The notes: generated from the sequence alone by a model not told the origin. A DNA stretch of 64,000 bases from Lacrimispora algidixylanolytica (GCF_003609635.1 NZ_MCIA01000030.1:62001-126000), one strand, 5' to 3'; positions 25,336-33,338 are shown, numbered from the stretch's first letter. A program made the numbers and translations.

Positions 25336-27357
25336 TTATTGGATCATGGAGATATAATGAATCTCCAGATCGTAATCTCCTTCTAACGAAGTAATGGTTA
25401 TGATATCTCCAAAACATACACTATACTGAATCTTCTTGCATACGATAGAGCTTCCCAACATAATGGCAGAATCGGAAGAATGGTATAAAACCATTCGCCT
25501 CTCTTCATCTGCAATGAGGAAAATGCGGTCAAGCCCTAATGCCTCCGAAGCCTCGGAGTATTCCTTCATCAAATCTCCTATGCTGACCCGGTTATCCTTA
25601 ATCTTGTACATTGGGAAGGTAAGGGGCGGAATCTCTTCTTCTCCCTCTGGCTGACCAATAAAGTAGGCATCCATCTTTCCCTGAAAGCGGTTTTGAGCTT
25701 TCTTTTCTGTTATTACTTCAAGTTCTGGCCTAGGCTTATGGAATATTCGCCAAATGATTGCTCCAAGTAACAAGGCTCCCAGTAAAAACGCCCACCAGTA
25801 TGCCTTCCACAAAGGAATCACCTGAAAGCTGTACTGAAAGGATATTGCTGACTCTCCATCAGAGACCTTAATCACAAGGCTTTCCCTTCCTGACTTTATT
25901 GGCTTTACCGTAAGAATCCCTTTATCTAAAGTAACACTAGCAGCACTCTTTGTACTTTCTTCCAGAGAATAGGTAAGAGCATCCCCATCGGAATCATGAA
26001 AATAATCATTTAACACAAGTCGCTTTTCCTTGCTTAAGGGATTTAGTCCAAGCTTTTGTGGCAGTTCGCCTGCTGGAGGTGTATTGACCACCTGTAATCT
26101 TACTGTCTCAAATACACAGGATTCCATGACATCGTCAAGACGGCTGTCTATGTAATACGTTCCGGAGCTGCTAAGCTTTGCTTCCCCTACTATGACGCCA
26201 TCTTTAACCTCTGTATTCAAAGTCGTTCTGCCATTGGCAGACTGACCATCTGCGTAAAGCTCTATTTTAGGTGTGAAATTCTTATAAAAAGCTTCATCGG
26301 TAATGATAGAACCATTCTTGTCCTTAAAGTAGATCCGGAAAGGAACCGGCTTGTTCCTGTCTATATCAACATCGATGTCCAGTACAGGTACCAAGTTTCG
26401 GTAGCTGATTAAGTAAACTTTTAATCCCTGATCCTTTGAAGTGTTTGTTTGTATGTTTAGTTCTTTAATATCACTTTTCACGTCGGATAGCTTTGCTACG
26501 GAATAATGAACTAAATTAACTGGCTGAATTTGCTGATCCCCATAAACAATTGTAGTATCTAAAATTTGCTGTGGAGAAATCATTAGCACATCCATCTCAT
26601 CTAGGTAAGCATCATCAAGCTTAACCCTTATGCTTTGACTACCTGCTCCGTAGATACCATCTGTAATCTCCTGAATGCGGTAAGCCATGTTGGAATGGAA
26701 GATTCCGTATAAGACATCAATTAATGTCTCCGGCCTTTCAACCGTATAATTCTCAGCACTTGTCTGCTTGGCAATTTCCTTTAGGATCTCTTTGTTACCA
26801 TCGTATTTTCCAAAAGCTACGGTGTATATGGGAATCCCCTGGGACTGGCAGGCTGCTACTGTGTCTTTTAGATCTCCGTTTGATCGTTCTAAGGTTCTGC
26901 CTGTCTTTGAGCCTTTCAAGTCGGTTTCTCCGTCTGAGATGAGGACAATCATGCGCTTACGTCCAGTCTCTTGACCAGACAGCCCATAAGCATAATTGAT
27001 GCCCAGGCCAGTGTCTGTATTTCCAGAATATCCGGCGGAATCCATCATGCCTTTTAAGGAATCACGTTCCTCCTGAGTCTTTACGGAAACAGGTGCTGCT
27101 GATGATACGATCCGGTCATTGTACGCCACAAATCCAATTCTGATGTCTGCACTGTGAACCGTATCGATAAATGCCTTTACCATTCCCTTCGCCGTTTGAT
27201 CAGGGTCATTGGATTTCATAGAACCGCTGTAATCCATAACAAATATGACATCGAGACCAATCTGCTCACTGGGTATCTCTTTTGCCATAGCGCTCTGGGA
27301 TTGGGAAAGAAAAACAAAACAAAACAGCACTAACAAAACCCTTTTTAATCTCTTCAT
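25336..27357 (-). CDS. Secreted/membrane VWA protein with cytosolic FHA-like tail
   Basis: A 673-residue protein. Signal peptide ~1-25 ('RVLLVLFCFVFLSQSQSAMA'). VWA domain ~35-220 with intact MIDAS residues 'VMDYSGSMKSND' (DxSxS at 42-46), a Thr in 'NTDTGLGINYAYG' and 'VLISDGETDL'. After ~200 strand-rich residues comes a cadherin/Ig-like segment (~440-515, 'LNDYFHDSDGDALTYSLEES'). A transmembrane helix lies at 517-540, and a ~90-residue FHA-like cytosolic domain ends the protein ('RMVLYHSSDSAIMLGSSIVC', 'VCFGDIITITSLEGDYDLEI'). It is the first gene of the injection locus. Inference: an envelope component that touches the cell wall outside and the FHA/PP2C module inside, perhaps replacing the TssJLM complex. 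The start has AAGGGTG upstream. Confidence 0.8.
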   Translation of the reverse strand: MKRLKRVLLVLFCFVFLSQSQSAMAKEIPSEQIGLDVIFVMDYSGSMKSNDPDQTAKGMVKAFIDTVHSADIRIGFVAYNDRIVSSAAPVSVKTQEERDSLKGMMDSAGYSGNTDTGLGINYAYGLSGQETGRKRMIVLISDGETDLKGSKTGRTLERSNGDLKDTVAACQSQGIPIYTVAFGKYDGNKEILKEIAKQTSAENYTVERPETLIDVLYGIFHSNMAYRIQEITDGIYGAGSQSIRVKLDDAYLDEMDVLMISPQQILDTTIVYGDQQIQPVNLVHYSVAKLSDVKSDIKELNIQTNTSKDQGLKVYLISYRNLVPVLDIDVDIDRNKPVPFRIYFKDKNGSIITDEAFYKNFTPKIELYADGQSANGRTTLNTEVKDGVIVGEAKLSSSGTYYIDSRLDDVMESCVFETVRLQVVNTPPAGELPQKLGLNPLSKEKRLVLNDYFHDSDGDALTYSLEESTKSAASVTLDKGILTVKPIKSGRESLVIKVSDGESAISFQYSFQVIPLWKAYWWAFLLGALLLGAIIWRIFHKPRPELEVITEKKAQNRFQGKMDAYFIGQPEGEEEIPPLTFPMYKIKDNRVSIGDLMKEYSEASEALGLDRIFLIADEERRMVLYHSSDSAIMLGSSIVCKKIQYSVCFGDIITITSLEGDYDLEIHYISMIQ

Positions 27358-27401
27358 TGATCTTACACACCCTTGTTTATGTTTTTTACTTGTTACAATA
27401 T

Positions 27402-27434
27402 ACTATAAAAAACGACAAAAAAATCATTAACGTA
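27402..27434 (-). promoter_or_regulatory. Possible promoter of the injection locus with a LytTR-like half site
   Basis: Minus-strand TATAGT (27402-27407) lies 17 nt from a poor -35 (TTAATG, 27425-27430). Overlapping that -35 is TACGTTAAT (27426-27434), which fits the degenerate LytTR half-site pattern [TA][AC][CA]GTTN[AG][TG]. I could not find a second half-site at the usual 12-bp spacing. A poor -35 would fit an activator-dependent promoter, but a 9-mer this loose can occur by chance. Confidence 0.25.
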
Positions 27435-27523
27435 TGAAATAGCACTTTATATGTAAGTTTTGGTCATAATATGTACTTTTTTGTTATTTTAAAGGCGTTT
27501 TTTGAAACGGTTTCTTGTTTTCA

Positions 27524-27558
27524 TAAAAATAGGAGGCAACTAATTTCTCATTGCCTCC
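27524..27558 (-). terminator. Intrinsic terminator after the sensor kinase gene
   Basis: GGAGGCAA and TTGCCTCC (27532-27539 and 27551-27558) form an 8-bp stem with an 11-nt loop. On the minus strand it is followed by TATTTTTATG. It ends the LytTR/GHKL transcript and separates it from the injection locus, so that locus needs its own promoter. Confidence 0.7.
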
Positions 27559-27567
27559 CATATACCC

Positions 27568-28872
27568 TTATTCATTTTTAGGTTCATATATAATTGCTTT
27601 TAAGGTAAACAATCCATTTTCACCTTCTGTAATCAAAGCACCATTATATCGATCGGTTACCTTCTTCATGGAACGGATTCCAAGACCGTGGACACCTTCC
27701 GTCTTTTTCGTCTTTAACCGTCCCTCCTCGTCTATCTTAAGATCATCAGCGAACTTATTCCTGATGCACAAAAGCAGACAACCTCTCTCATATCTTATGT
27801 CTACCCGCATTTTCCGGTCTTCTTCCTCCACAAATTCCAGAGCTTCCACCGCATTGTCAAAACCATTACCAAGCAGGATACATAAGTCCGTATCTTCTAT
27901 GTTCAGTTCTTTGGGCAGACTGATTTTGGATTCTAAATCGATTCTTTTTGTCTCGGCGACCCGATATAGATGATTGACCAGAGAATCTACTACCAGATTG
28001 CCTGTCCACTCTTCCATATGTTCTTTTTTTGAAGCTTCCCCTATCATCTGATCCAGCACGTCCATTAACCGGTCTATCTCTTCCTTCTTGGCCAATTCAT
28101 GAATGTATATCAGCTTCTGCTTCATATCGTGACGCTTCGTCTGAATCTCGATGGTTTCCTCAGCTTCTAATTGTCTTTGCTCTTTAAATAATTCCAATTG
28201 TTTGACGTACATACGCTCATTTTTTCTAATCCTGGCTTCTTCTACCTGAAGCAGGTAAGCTGGATAAACAAGAAGATTTAGTAAAATCATGCCCGAAGTT
28301 CCTATCAGTAGCCAAAAAAGCGTGTTACCTCCCCGGAAGACAGAATGCTCTGCAATCATATAAAAGGCAAAATATATTGTCATGAGGGCTGTAAACGGAA
28401 GCAAAAATGAAAACCCGTGAGCTGGTAGATTCCCCTCACTTCCCTTTGCCTTCATATATCTTCTTATTCCAAGGATTAGAGAAAAAAGGCATATCTTAGA
28501 CAGCCACATGGAAACCGTAATGCCAACAACTTCTCCTCCTATGAACTTGGTTCCCAGCAGAAAAAACATATCCATCAACTCCCACAGTGCTGCGAAAAGT
28601 GTGGAAAACGTAACCTGGTTCCATAACGCCGAGTCATAACCAGTGATTCCTACAAGCCCAATAATTGCAAAGGTTCCAAAAAGGTAGTGTATCGGTAATT
28701 CGCCAGACAGATAAAATCTGCCATACATCTGCCAGGAAAAGAAAAGCAACCAGCCTGCTGCCTTGCTAAGCCCACTTTTTTTCGACAGAAATGTATCCAG
28801 ATACAGCTTCATCGTCCATACACTGAAAAGCGAAAAACAAACACTGGCAGCAAGTCTTATCCCAATGTTCAT
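27568..28872 (-). CDS. AgrC/CitA-like GHKL sensor histidine kinase
   Basis: A 434-residue kinase. The start is ATG 28872, giving a 4-bp ATGA overlap with the regulator gene; the in-frame TTG at 28884 is unlikely. About six transmembrane helices fill residues 1-205, typical of peptide-sensing AgrC-type kinases. The phosphoacceptor region is 'QTKRHDMKQKLIYIHELAKK' with the histidine at ~248. The GHKL ATPase domain carries an N box 'LCILLGNGFDNAVEALEF' and a G box 'GVHGLGIRSMKKVTDRYNG'. The partner is the LytTR regulator encoded just upstream. No agrB/agrD-like peptide genes are visible, so the signal is unknown. Its position directly before the injection locus on the same strand makes it a candidate regulator of that locus. 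Confidence 0.88.
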   Translation of the reverse strand: MNIGIRLAASVCFSLFSVWTMKLYLDTFLSKKSGLSKAAGWLLFFSWQMYGRFYLSGELPIHYLFGTFAIIGLVGITGYDSALWNQVTFSTLFAALWELMDMFFLLGTKFIGGEVVGITVSMWLSKICLFSLILGIRRYMKAKGSEGNLPAHGFSFLLPFTALMTIYFAFYMIAEHSVFRGGNTLFWLLIGTSGMILLNLLVYPAYLLQVEEARIRKNERMYVKQLELFKEQRQLEAEETIEIQTKRHDMKQKLIYIHELAKKEEIDRLMDVLDQMIGEASKKEHMEEWTGNLVVDSLVNHLYRVAETKRIDLESKISLPKELNIEDTDLCILLGNGFDNAVEALEFVEEEDRKMRVDIRYERGCLLLCIRNKFADDLKIDEEGRLKTKKTEGVHGLGIRSMKKVTDRYNGALITEGENGLFTLKAIIYEPKNE

Positions 28873-29591
28873 ACGTGACACCAATCCATAGCTTCATATA
28901 AATTGACTTCCACTTCTTTTCTCCGACTTCTGCTAACCGGAAGACACATTCCATCCATCAATTCCACAATGTCCGCAGAAAATCTGGATATGTGCCAGTA
29001 ATTGACCAGATAAGACTTATGTATGCGCACAAAACGCATCTTCTGGCTCCTTAACTCCTCTTCAATGGCCTCTAAGTTCTTATAGAGCCTGTAACGTCCT
29101 CCTTCCCAGACAATTTCAGTCATTCTTCCCTTGCTTTCAAAATAAACAACTTCCTTTAAAAGAATCTTATAATCTGACCGGTCATAGCGGAAACGGTAAA
29201 ATTGATCCTCTGTTCCGATCATTCTTAAAATATGGTTAAACATATCTGTAAATTCCGACTTATCTAGTGGCTTAACAAGAAAGCCGATGGGTGTTACAAG
29301 AAATGCTTCCTTCATATAGCTTTCATGAGATGTCACAAAAACAAGCTGTACCGCGCGGTCCATCTCCCTGATTCTTTTTGCCGCGCACATGCCGCTTAAA
29401 TTCTGCATCTCGATATCCATATAAATAATATCGAAACGCTTTCCTTTCATCACTGCTCTTACAATCTCTTCCCCGTCTGCATATGTATCGACCTCTAAAT
29501 TTACTCCGGTTTCATATCCAAGTTCCAACAGATATTTTTCCATTTCCCACAGCAGCAGATGGTCATCATCGCAGACTCCTATTTCCAACAT
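28869..29591 (-). CDS. LytTR-family response regulator
   Basis: A 240-residue regulator. The ATG at 29591 is chosen because GGGAGG lies 7 nt upstream and receiver domains start just there ('MLEIGVCDDDHLLLWEME'). The receiver domain has the acidic pocket 'CDDD', the phosphoacceptor in 'DIIYMDIEMQNLSG', a switch Thr/Ser in 'LVFVTSHESYM' and the Lys in 'FLVKPLDKSE'. Residues ~140-240 form a LytTR DNA-binding domain ('EVVYFESKGRMTEIVWEGGR', 'MRFVRIHKSYLVNYWHISRF'), the AgrA/VirR type that binds paired 9-bp half-sites. It overlaps the kinase gene by 4 bp. Confidence 0.92.
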   Translation of the reverse strand: MLEIGVCDDDHLLLWEMEKYLLELGYETGVNLEVDTYADGEEIVRAVMKGKRFDIIYMDIEMQNLSGMCAAKRIREMDRAVQLVFVTSHESYMKEAFLVTPIGFLVKPLDKSEFTDMFNHILRMIGTEDQFYRFRYDRSDYKILLKEVVYFESKGRMTEIVWEGGRYRLYKNLEAIEEELRSQKMRFVRIHKSYLVNYWHISRFSADIVELMDGMCLPVSRSRRKEVEVNLYEAMDWCHV

Positions 29592-30046
29592 CTTCATACC
29601 TCCCACTATTCTGTATTACTATAAAGAACCTCATATGTTTCACATGCAAGTGATTCATTCATTGTTGATTCGTTTTTATGGATTTTACAAAGGTGCTGAC
29701 AAGGTGAAGATTTTCAGATTTAATGGACAAGTCTTACTATTATTTGCTTCACTGAACGCTTTGACAGCTTGGTCTTTCGTCAGCATCCGATGGGGTTTTA
29801 TGTAATTACTGTTACATTTTTCGATATTTATGGCTTTTTTAGCATATAATGAAAACCGACATTTTTCAACCCAAGTGCTAAAATTGTACACTTTGACTTC
29901 CAAAATTTGCATGTAATCTTTTGTCTTTCTCTCTTAGAAAAAACATAATTGCACCTCCCATCAAAATTATTGTATAATGACTTTTAAGGATATAATGATA
30001 CCTGTGAACTATCTTTTTTACGGGTTAAAATTGGAGGCAGGAATCT
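29592..30046. other. Intergenic region between divergent regulator genes
   Basis: This 455-bp gap separates the LytTR gene (minus) from the WYL regulator (plus). On the minus strand TTGCAT (29644-29649) and TTTATA (29620-29625) with an 18-nt spacer could drive the two-component genes (weak). On the plus strand a better promoter serves the WYL gene (listed separately). A 75-codon minus-strand reading frame at 29685-29912 has no ribosome binding site and no recognisable family, and I do not call it a gene. No AgrD-like peptide is apparent. Confidence 0.5.
29949..29978 (+). promoter_or_regulatory. Promoter of the WYL regulator gene
   Basis: TTGCAC (29949-29954), an 18-nt spacer and a perfect TATAAT (29973-29978) precede the gene starting at 30047. 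A second TATAAT at 29991 lacks a good -35. Confidence 0.65.
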
Positions 30047-30952
30047 ATGAAACTTGACCGCTTACTTGGAATCTTAACGACTCTGCTTAAAAACGACAAA
30101 GTCACCGCTCCTTATCTGGCAGAAAAATTTGAAGTTTCCAGGCGTACCATCAACCGGGATATTGAAGCCTTGTGTCAGGCAGGAATTCCTGTAATCACAC
30201 AGCAAGGAAGCGGCGGAGGCATCTTTATTGCGGAAGGATATAAGCTTGATAAAAGCCTTTTAACGCCAGATGAGCTATCTGGAATTATTGCCGCTTTAAA
30301 AGGAATTGGTACAGTCATGGACAAGTCCTATCTAGAAAAGACACTGGATAAATTATCTGCCCAAAAGGAAGCTACGGTATCCTTACATGAGCCTGTGATC
30401 ATTGACTTGGCATCTCACTACAAAGGAAGCCTAACAGAAAAAATTCAACTCATTAAAACAGCCGTTTATGACACACGGCTTGTAGAATTTGACTATTATT
30501 ATGAGAAAGGAATGACCCATCGCCGCTTGGAACCATACCTGGTGGTTTTTCAGTGGACCTCTTGGTATCTGTTTGGCTACTGTCCGAAAAAAAAGGACTG
30601 GCGACTTTTTAAGTTAATGCGCTTATGGGATCTTTCTCTTTGTGAAGAAACGTTTGTTCCACAGGAAATACCGGAAGAAAAAAAGAATTTTAACGAATCC
30701 CTTCCAGATGACAAGCCTTTGGTTGCCTTATTTGACCCTTCCGTTCGCTATCAACTCATTGAGACTTACGGACCTCATTGCTATACAGAAACAGAGGATG
30801 GACTTCTTCGTCTGGAGATTGGATATACCAACAGAGAATATACCATCTCCTGGATTCTAGGATTTGGAGATAAAGCAAAGGTACTCAAACCTATTGATAT
30901 GGCAAAAGAGATCAAAAAAATCGCAGCAGAGATTTATAAGAAGTACTCCTAA
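30047..30952 (+). CDS. YafY-type HTH/WYL-domain transcriptional regulator
   Basis: A 301-residue regulator. Residues 1-60 form a DeoR-type winged helix ('LAEKFEVSRRTINRDIEALC', 'GIPVITQQGSGGGIFIAEGY'). The WYL domain follows from ~140 ('LVEFDYYYEKGMTHRRLEPY', then 'SWYLFGYCPKKKDWRLFKLM'), and the last ~70 residues are the WCX extension. WYL domains sense small molecules or nucleic acid and often regulate DNA-damage or defence genes. Start at ATG with GGAGGCAGG upstream. The next gene on the same strand (31012) follows after 59 bp and may be co-transcribed. Its target is not evident. Confidence 0.88.
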   Translation: MKLDRLLGILTTLLKNDKVTAPYLAEKFEVSRRTINRDIEALCQAGIPVITQQGSGGGIFIAEGYKLDKSLLTPDELSGIIAALKGIGTVMDKSYLEKTLDKLSAQKEATVSLHEPVIIDLASHYKGSLTEKIQLIKTAVYDTRLVEFDYYYEKGMTHRRLEPYLVVFQWTSWYLFGYCPKKKDWRLFKLMRLWDLSLCEETFVPQEIPEEKKNFNESLPDDKPLVALFDPSVRYQLIETYGPHCYTETEDGLLRLEIGYTNREYTISWILGFGDKAKVLKPIDMAKEIKKIAAEIYKKYS

Positions 30953-31011
30953 ACAAGACATACTGATGTCATGTTGCTTGTGATAGGATTATAATAAAGG
31001 AGGGAATTACA

Positions 31012-31719
31012 TTGATACATGAACAGATAAGAAGTTATTCTGACTTTGTAGAGACCTTATTAGAAGCCGGTTTCTCCATGGGGGGAGGAAACAGCGAAGG
31101 AATTTACTCCGTAATTAACTGGGGTTGGAATCAAAGCCCCTCATACGACACCCCGATCTCCTGGCACACAGGAAACTGGGATACCGATCCCTGGGAATGG
31201 AGAATCCGTGTATTAGAAGAGCACGATGATATCGCCTATGCTAAATTGTTTTTCAAAAAAAGTGGATTTATCGTAAGAGAATGGATTCCTCTGTTCCTCG
31301 CAGTCCGAAGAAGCGGACGAACACTGGAAGAAGAATATATGGACGGTCTTATAAGCAGTCCTGCAAAACAGATTTATGAACTTGTTTTAGAACATGGCAC
31401 GTTACCTCTTCATACCATTAAGGAGCTAGCCGGTTTTGGGAAAGAGGACAAGTCAACCTTTGACCGAGCTTTGGTGGAATTACAGATGAAGATGTATCTC
31501 ACCATGTGTGGCAGAAAGCAGAAACGTTCTTTAAAAGGAGAAGAATATGGTTGGTCTTCTACTGTTTTTTGTACTACGGAACACTTCTGGGGCACAGAAG
31601 TCTTTGACAAAGCCGCAGAGATAGACAAGGATGAGGCAATAGAGGGGATCACAAAACAGATTCTACTGCTCAATCCAATGGCCGAATCTAAAAAAATCAT
31701 GAAGTTTATAAAAGGATAG
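31012..31719 (+). CDS. AlkZ/YcaQ-related winged-helix protein
   Basis: A 235-residue soluble protein starting at a TTG at 31012 with AGGAGGG 7 nt upstream, so the rare start is well supported. The N-terminal half contains aromatic motifs ('YSVINWGWNQSPSYDTPISW', 'NWDTDPWEWRIRVLEEHDDI') and the middle a winged-helix-like segment ('GTLPLHTIKELAGFGKEDKS', 'ALVELQMKMYLTMCGRKQK'). This resembles AlkZ-related proteins, the large uncharacterised relatives of the DNA glycosylases YcaQ/AlkZ. The catalytic QxQ/QxD motif of YcaQ is not evident, so glycosylase activity cannot be claimed. It may be co-expressed with the WYL regulator upstream and the flavin-fold gene downstream (27-bp gap). Confidence 0.6.
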   Translation: MIHEQIRSYSDFVETLLEAGFSMGGGNSEGIYSVINWGWNQSPSYDTPISWHTGNWDTDPWEWRIRVLEEHDDIAYAKLFFKKSGFIVREWIPLFLAVRRSGRTLEEEYMDGLISSPAKQIYELVLEHGTLPLHTIKELAGFGKEDKSTFDRALVELQMKMYLTMCGRKQKRSLKGEEYGWSSTVFCTTEHFWGTEVFDKAAEIDKDEAIEGITKQILLLNPMAESKKIMKFIKG

Positions 31720-31746
31720 CGCTTATCAATTAAATGGAGGTGGAAC

Positions 31747-32226
31747 ATGAGTAAAGAATTAATAGAAAAAGCAGAATATCTGATACAGCAAAACACAGTA
31801 CATTCCGGACCGGAAGGCTCCTATCCTTACTGCGTCCTGGCTCTCATTGACAAAGATGGAGTTCCCACAGCCTCAACCATCACTCCAGCCAAATCTCACG
31901 GAATCCAGTGGATCAGCTTTTGTACCGGTTTTGGAAGCACCAAAGCAAAACGAATTTTAAACAATTCCAACGCCAGCGTATGCTTTAACACTGGAGGTAC
32001 CTATAACATCACCTTAAAAGGCTGGATTGAAGTTTCAACAAACCCTGAGATAAAGCAAGAGATGTGGTATTCGGGAATGGGGAATCACTTTAGCGGTCCC
32101 GATGATCCTGGGTATTGTACTCTGATCTTTCACACAACAAAATACAACTTATGGATTGACTGTGAGGAAGCAGTTGGAGATTTAGATATTGTCCAGTCCA
32201 ATGACTCCCCCGCACAGGCAAGATAA
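31747..32226 (+). CDS. Pyridoxamine 5'-phosphate oxidase-like flavin-fold protein
   Basis: A 159-residue protein of the split-barrel PNPOx-like family ('YPYCVLALIDKDGVPTASTI', 'ISFCTGFGSTKAKRILNNSN', 'ASVCFNTGGTYNITLKGWIE', 'LIFHTTKYNLWIDC'). Members bind FMN or F420 and include general stress protein 26-like proteins; substrates are usually unknown. It starts at ATG 31747 with GGAGGTGG upstream. Its last 45 bp overlap the 3' end of the convergent DUF4280 gene on the other strand, which is an unusual arrangement. Confidence 0.8.
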   Translation: MSKELIEKAEYLIQQNTVHSGPEGSYPYCVLALIDKDGVPTASTITPAKSHGIQWISFCTGFGSTKAKRILNNSNASVCFNTGGTYNITLKGWIEVSTNPEIKQEMWYSGMGNHFSGPDDPGYCTLIFHTTKYNLWIDCEEAVGDLDIVQSNDSPAQAR

Positions 32227-32508
32227 CACACATTGATCAGAAAGTGCGATATCACCATTCATCTTAATTTTCTTATCCTTTATCATCCAGGGGATCAATA
32301 CCACCGGAACACATGGCTGGGGAGGTGTCATTCTCGTGCATGTGCCAAAAGAAGTAATATTGACCCCTGGTTTATAATCCATGACAGTAGCCTGCCGTTT
32401 GCCTTCTTCATCTGTACTGCGACTGGCAGGAACCTTTAAGCAGCAGGAACAGCTTCCCATGGAGCACGATAAGGCGACCCCATCCACTGTCTCAAGTTTA
32501 TCTTTCAT
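32182..32508 (-). CDS. Orphan DUF4280 PAAR-like protein
   Basis: A 108-residue protein with the full DUF4280 pattern in compact form: 'ALSCSMGSCSCCLKVPASR', 'ATVMDYKPGVNITSFGTCTR', 'PPQPCVPVVLIPWMIKD' and a C-terminal 'CVLSCLCGGVIGL'. The ATG at 32508 is preferred (GAGG 9 nt upstream); a GTG at 32523 is in frame. It has no linker insert, unlike the 168-residue DUF4280 protein in the injection locus, and stands alone on the minus strand. Family knowledge: DUF4280 proteins are PAAR-like spike tips. It may be an alternative tip used by the same machine or a remnant of an effector module. The 3' end overlaps a convergent gene by 45 bp. Confidence 0.78.
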   Translation of the reverse strand: MKDKLETVDGVALSCSMGSCSCCLKVPASRSTDEEGKRQATVMDYKPGVNITSFGTCTRMTPPQPCVPVVLIPWMIKDKKIKMNGDIALSDQCVLSCLCGGVIGLDNI

Positions 32509-32763
32509 AACATAATACCTCACTCAGAAAAAATATTGTATCACCGAACAAATCGTCTTTTTATCGACCCTATTTCGATTCTATTACAATATAAACCATA
32601 TTCTAAAAAAAAGGGGGATCATGTATAAAATAACCTATTTCATGTAATAACAGGCCAGACTTATGGGCTAAACCATAGATAATCTGACAAAACTATGATA
32701 TCGTGGATAATCTTAAGGGATCAGGAATAAAATAATATCAACTACTCATATAGGAGACTGCCT

Positions 32764-33228
32764 ATGAATGCAAACAAAAGAAAGTTAATCGTCTTTATTT
32801 TAATACCTCTGGCCGTTGGATTAGTGTCTGGGATCCTTTCAAAAAACAGCATGACCATGTACAACTCCTTAAATCAGCCTGCCCTTTCTCCTCCTGGCTG
32901 GATATTCCCCGTGGTCTGGACCATTTTATACATACTTATGGGAGTAAGCTCCTATTTGATTGCCACCTCCCCCTCTCTAAAAAAACAGGAAGCCTTGTTG
33001 CTTTACGCGATCCAGTTATTTCTTAATTTCATCTGGAGCCCTATTTTCTTTGGTTTGGGAAATTATTTTCTGGCATTCCTGGTCCTTGTTCTTTTGTGGT
33101 ATGTAATCGTTAAGATGATTCGCGCCTTCTTCCGGATTGATCCAACCGCTGCACTGCTTCAGATTCCTTATCTTTTATGGATTACCTTTGCCGGGTACTT
33201 AAACCTTGCTATTATTTTTTTAAACTAA
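32764..33228 (+). CDS. tspO: TspO/MBR family membrane protein
   Basis: A 154-residue protein with five predicted transmembrane helices, the TspO fold. Diagnostic stretches are 'NQPALSPPGWIFPVVWTILY' in loop/TM2 and 'LNFIWSPIFFGLGNYFLAFL' in TM3. TspO proteins bind and degrade porphyrins and influence stress responses. The gene has AGGAGA upstream and its own 240-bp upstream region, and ends just before a large bidirectional terminator. Confidence 0.92.
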   Translation: MNANKRKLIVFILIPLAVGLVSGILSKNSMTMYNSLNQPALSPPGWIFPVVWTILYILMGVSSYLIATSPSLKKQEALLLYAIQLFLNFIWSPIFFGLGNYFLAFLVLVLLWYVIVKMIRAFFRIDPTAALLQIPYLLWITFAGYLNLAIIFLN

Positions 33229-33241
33229 TTAAGCTTACCAA

Positions 33242-33307
33242 AAAGACCGTATGCCTCATCTTGGCAAAAGCCGAAAGCTTTTGACTGGTGTGAGGCATAC
33301 GGTCTTT
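33242..33307. terminator. Bidirectional terminator between tspO and the purine permease gene
   Basis: AAAGACCGTATGCCTCA (33242-33258) and its exact complement TGAGGCATACGGTCTTT (33291-33307) make a 17-bp stem. A second perfect hairpin, CAAAAGC with GCTTTTG, nests in its loop. T-runs follow in both directions. The stem is longer than needed for termination. Confidence 0.85.
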
Positions 33308-33338
33308 CATATTATTTAAACCAAATGTTAAAAATCTT

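Noticed and set aside
1-27357. Prophage or defective phage tail (R-type pyocin-like) instead of an injection system
   Set aside because: There are no capsid, terminase, integrase, holin or lysin genes, and no tape-measure-like protein. VgrG-Rhs, DUF4280, FHA and PP2C genes fit a T6SS-like locus better.
29685-29912. A 75-codon minus-strand frame, considered as an AgrD-like signal peptide gene
   Set aside because: No ribosome binding site, no AgrD-type charged tail or conserved Cys/Ser pattern, and no AgrB nearby.
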